NCBI GenBank assembly: GCA_964513565.1
Contig: CAZENE010000023.1
Location: 1-53,282 of the forward strand
Direction: 5' to 3'
From: Delta-02 sp964513565
GTDB lineage: Bacteria; Desulfobacterota; Syntrophorhabdia; Syntrophorhabdales; Syntrophorhabdaceae
DNA: 53,282 nt
Positions 52,505 to 53,282 of this stretch are shown here, in pieces. The position numbers and the translations under genes were made by a program. Every line of letters begins with the position of its first letter. Within the stretch, counting starts at the first letter, position 1. The notes beneath the pieces are model-generated. The model was not told the DNA's origin, did not search any database, and was given only the letters and a program-made list of their open reading frames with translations.

Positions 52505-53149
52505 TCATTTTTTTATGCTTTCGTAATCCTTCAGGAACTTCTGCAAGCCGATGTCGGTCAGGGGATGACTCATCAGCTGCTTGAGAACGTTGAATGGTAT
52601 CGTCGCTATATCGGCGCCTATGAGGGCGGCGTCGAGAACATGCATAGGGTTTCTTATGCTCGCTACAATAACCTCGGTTTCGATAGCATAGTTGTAAAAT
52701 ATTTTTACGATGCTCTCGATGATCTCCATCCCTCTTTGAGAAATGTCATCGAGTCTGCCGATAAACGGGCTGACATATGCGGCCCCCGCCTTGGCTGCAA
52801 TAAGCGCCTGGAGAGGCTGAAAGATCAGGGTGACGTTCGTCTTGATGCCTTCGTCGGTAAGGGTCCTTACCGCCTTAATGCCATCCTCTGTCATCGGTAT
52901 CTTAACAACGGCATTCTGACCGAGATCCGCCAGCTTTCGGGCCTCTTCGCACATGCCTTTCGCATCGGTCGAGATGACTTCAAGGCTGACAGGGCCGGGA
53001 ACAGTCTTAAGTATCTCTTGAAGAAGTAGATCAGGGTCCTTTTTTTCTTTTGCCAGCAGCGATGGGTTGGTGGTCACTCCGTCGACCAACCCCATCTCTA
53101 AACCCTTTTTGATCTCATCGATATTCGCGGTATCTATGAAAAATCTCAT
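52505..53149 (-). CDS. Transaldolase / fructose-6-phosphate aldolase family
   Basis: Small TIM-barrel aldolase of the pentose phosphate or related sugar pathways, 214 residues from the ATG at 53149, which has GGGAGG upstream; the longer frame starting at 53278 has no ribosome site. MRFFIDTANIDEIKKG, VDGVTTNPSLLAKE, NAVVKIPMTEDG (Schiff-base Lys) and ISPFIGRLDDI-type motif (YVSPFIGRLDDIS) are diagnostic. Such short proteins include true transaldolases and FSA; I cannot separate them. Confidence 0.92.
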   Translation of the reverse strand: MRFFIDTANIDEIKKGLEMGLVDGVTTNPSLLAKEKKDPDLLLQEILKTVPGPVSLEVISTDAKGMCEEARKLADLGQNAVVKIPMTEDGIKAVRTLTDEGIKTNVTLIFQPLQALIAAKAGAAYVSPFIGRLDDISQRGMEIIESIVKIFYNYAIETEVIVASIRNPMHVLDAALIGADIATIPFNVLKQLMSHPLTDIGLQKFLKDYESIKK

Positions 53150-53185
53150 TATCCGACCTCCCGGTTTTTTCGTTGTGAGCCTAAA

Positions 53186-53214
53186 AGTATACACGAATAT
53201 AGGAAGACCGTAAA
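53186..53214 (-). promoter_or_regulatory. Promoter of the transaldolase gene
   Basis: Minus-strand TTTACG (53209-53214), 17-bp spacer, TATACT (53186-53191). Confidence 0.5.
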
Positions 53215-53282
53215 GCTTCAATCGACGAGGGTGATGTATCATTCTTTGTGTCAGAGACAAAAGCTGGGGTACCATCATAGCG

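Overview
The window is a typical bacterial chromosome segment with mid-range GC, dense gene packing, many ATGA/TAATG start-stop overlaps and clear Shine-Dalgarno sites. The gene content suggests a strict anaerobe of the former Deltaproteobacteria, possibly a syntrophic or fermentative lineage. The pointers are a complete fixABCX electron-transfer-flavoprotein cluster, a V/A-type ATPase operon with a Na+-type rotor ring, a Na+-pump decarboxylase beta subunit, heterodimeric class I fumarase, malic enzyme, and a rpsU-yqeY-mutS2-dnaG-rpoD operon. Species assignment is an inference; no 16S gene is present.

Layout. (1) 1-5.4 kb: tRNA-Ser and tadA on the minus strand, then ruvC-ruvA-ruvB (Holliday junction processing), purA and a GH108-like muramidase on the plus strand. 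(2) 5.5-11.8 kb: macromolecular synthesis operon rpsU-yqeY-mutS2-dnaG-rpoD. (3) 12-15.4 kb: etfB-etfA-fixC-fixX. (4) 15.5-19.1 kb: a transposase relic, an unusual HTH/sensor/class III nucleotidyl cyclase fusion, and a two-gene ABC-2 exporter. (5) 19.2-26.2 kb, all minus strand: a long chain reading tRNA(CAU), terminator/attenuator, zinc-ribbon coiled-coil protein, RNase HI, RNase P RNA, P-loop kinase-like protein, two GT39 membrane glycosyltransferases, PBP4-type carboxypeptidase. (6) 26.4-30.9 kb: malic enzyme, fumarase alpha/beta, inositol-1-phosphate synthase and a CDP-alcohol phosphatidyltransferase. (7) 31-36.4 kb: ispG (minus), a small membrane protein, a micro-ORF OadG-like subunit with OadB, an ion-transporter-superfamily permease with a structured leader, and a cytidylate-kinase-like protein. 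(8) 36.5-47 kb, minus: alpha-glucan phosphorylase and a nine-gene V/A-ATPase operon (G/H-I-K-E-C-F-A-B-D). (9) 47.4-53.3 kb: an excisionase-like HTH protein paired with an ExeA-like ATPase carrying a long Pro/Glu-rich region, then TPR protein, MFS transporter and transaldolase on the minus strand.

Functional themes are sodium-coupled bioenergetics (V-ATPase, OadB/OadG, permease), C4-dicarboxylate metabolism feeding electron bifurcation or quinone reduction, and genome maintenance. The most curious local features are two places where a protein gene runs into a same-strand structured RNA (tadA into tRNA-Ser, rnhA into rnpB), the HTH-cyclase fusion, the HTH/ExeA pair, and intergenic arrays of an AACGTAR heptad. 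I saw no CRISPR array, prophage or intact insertion sequence.
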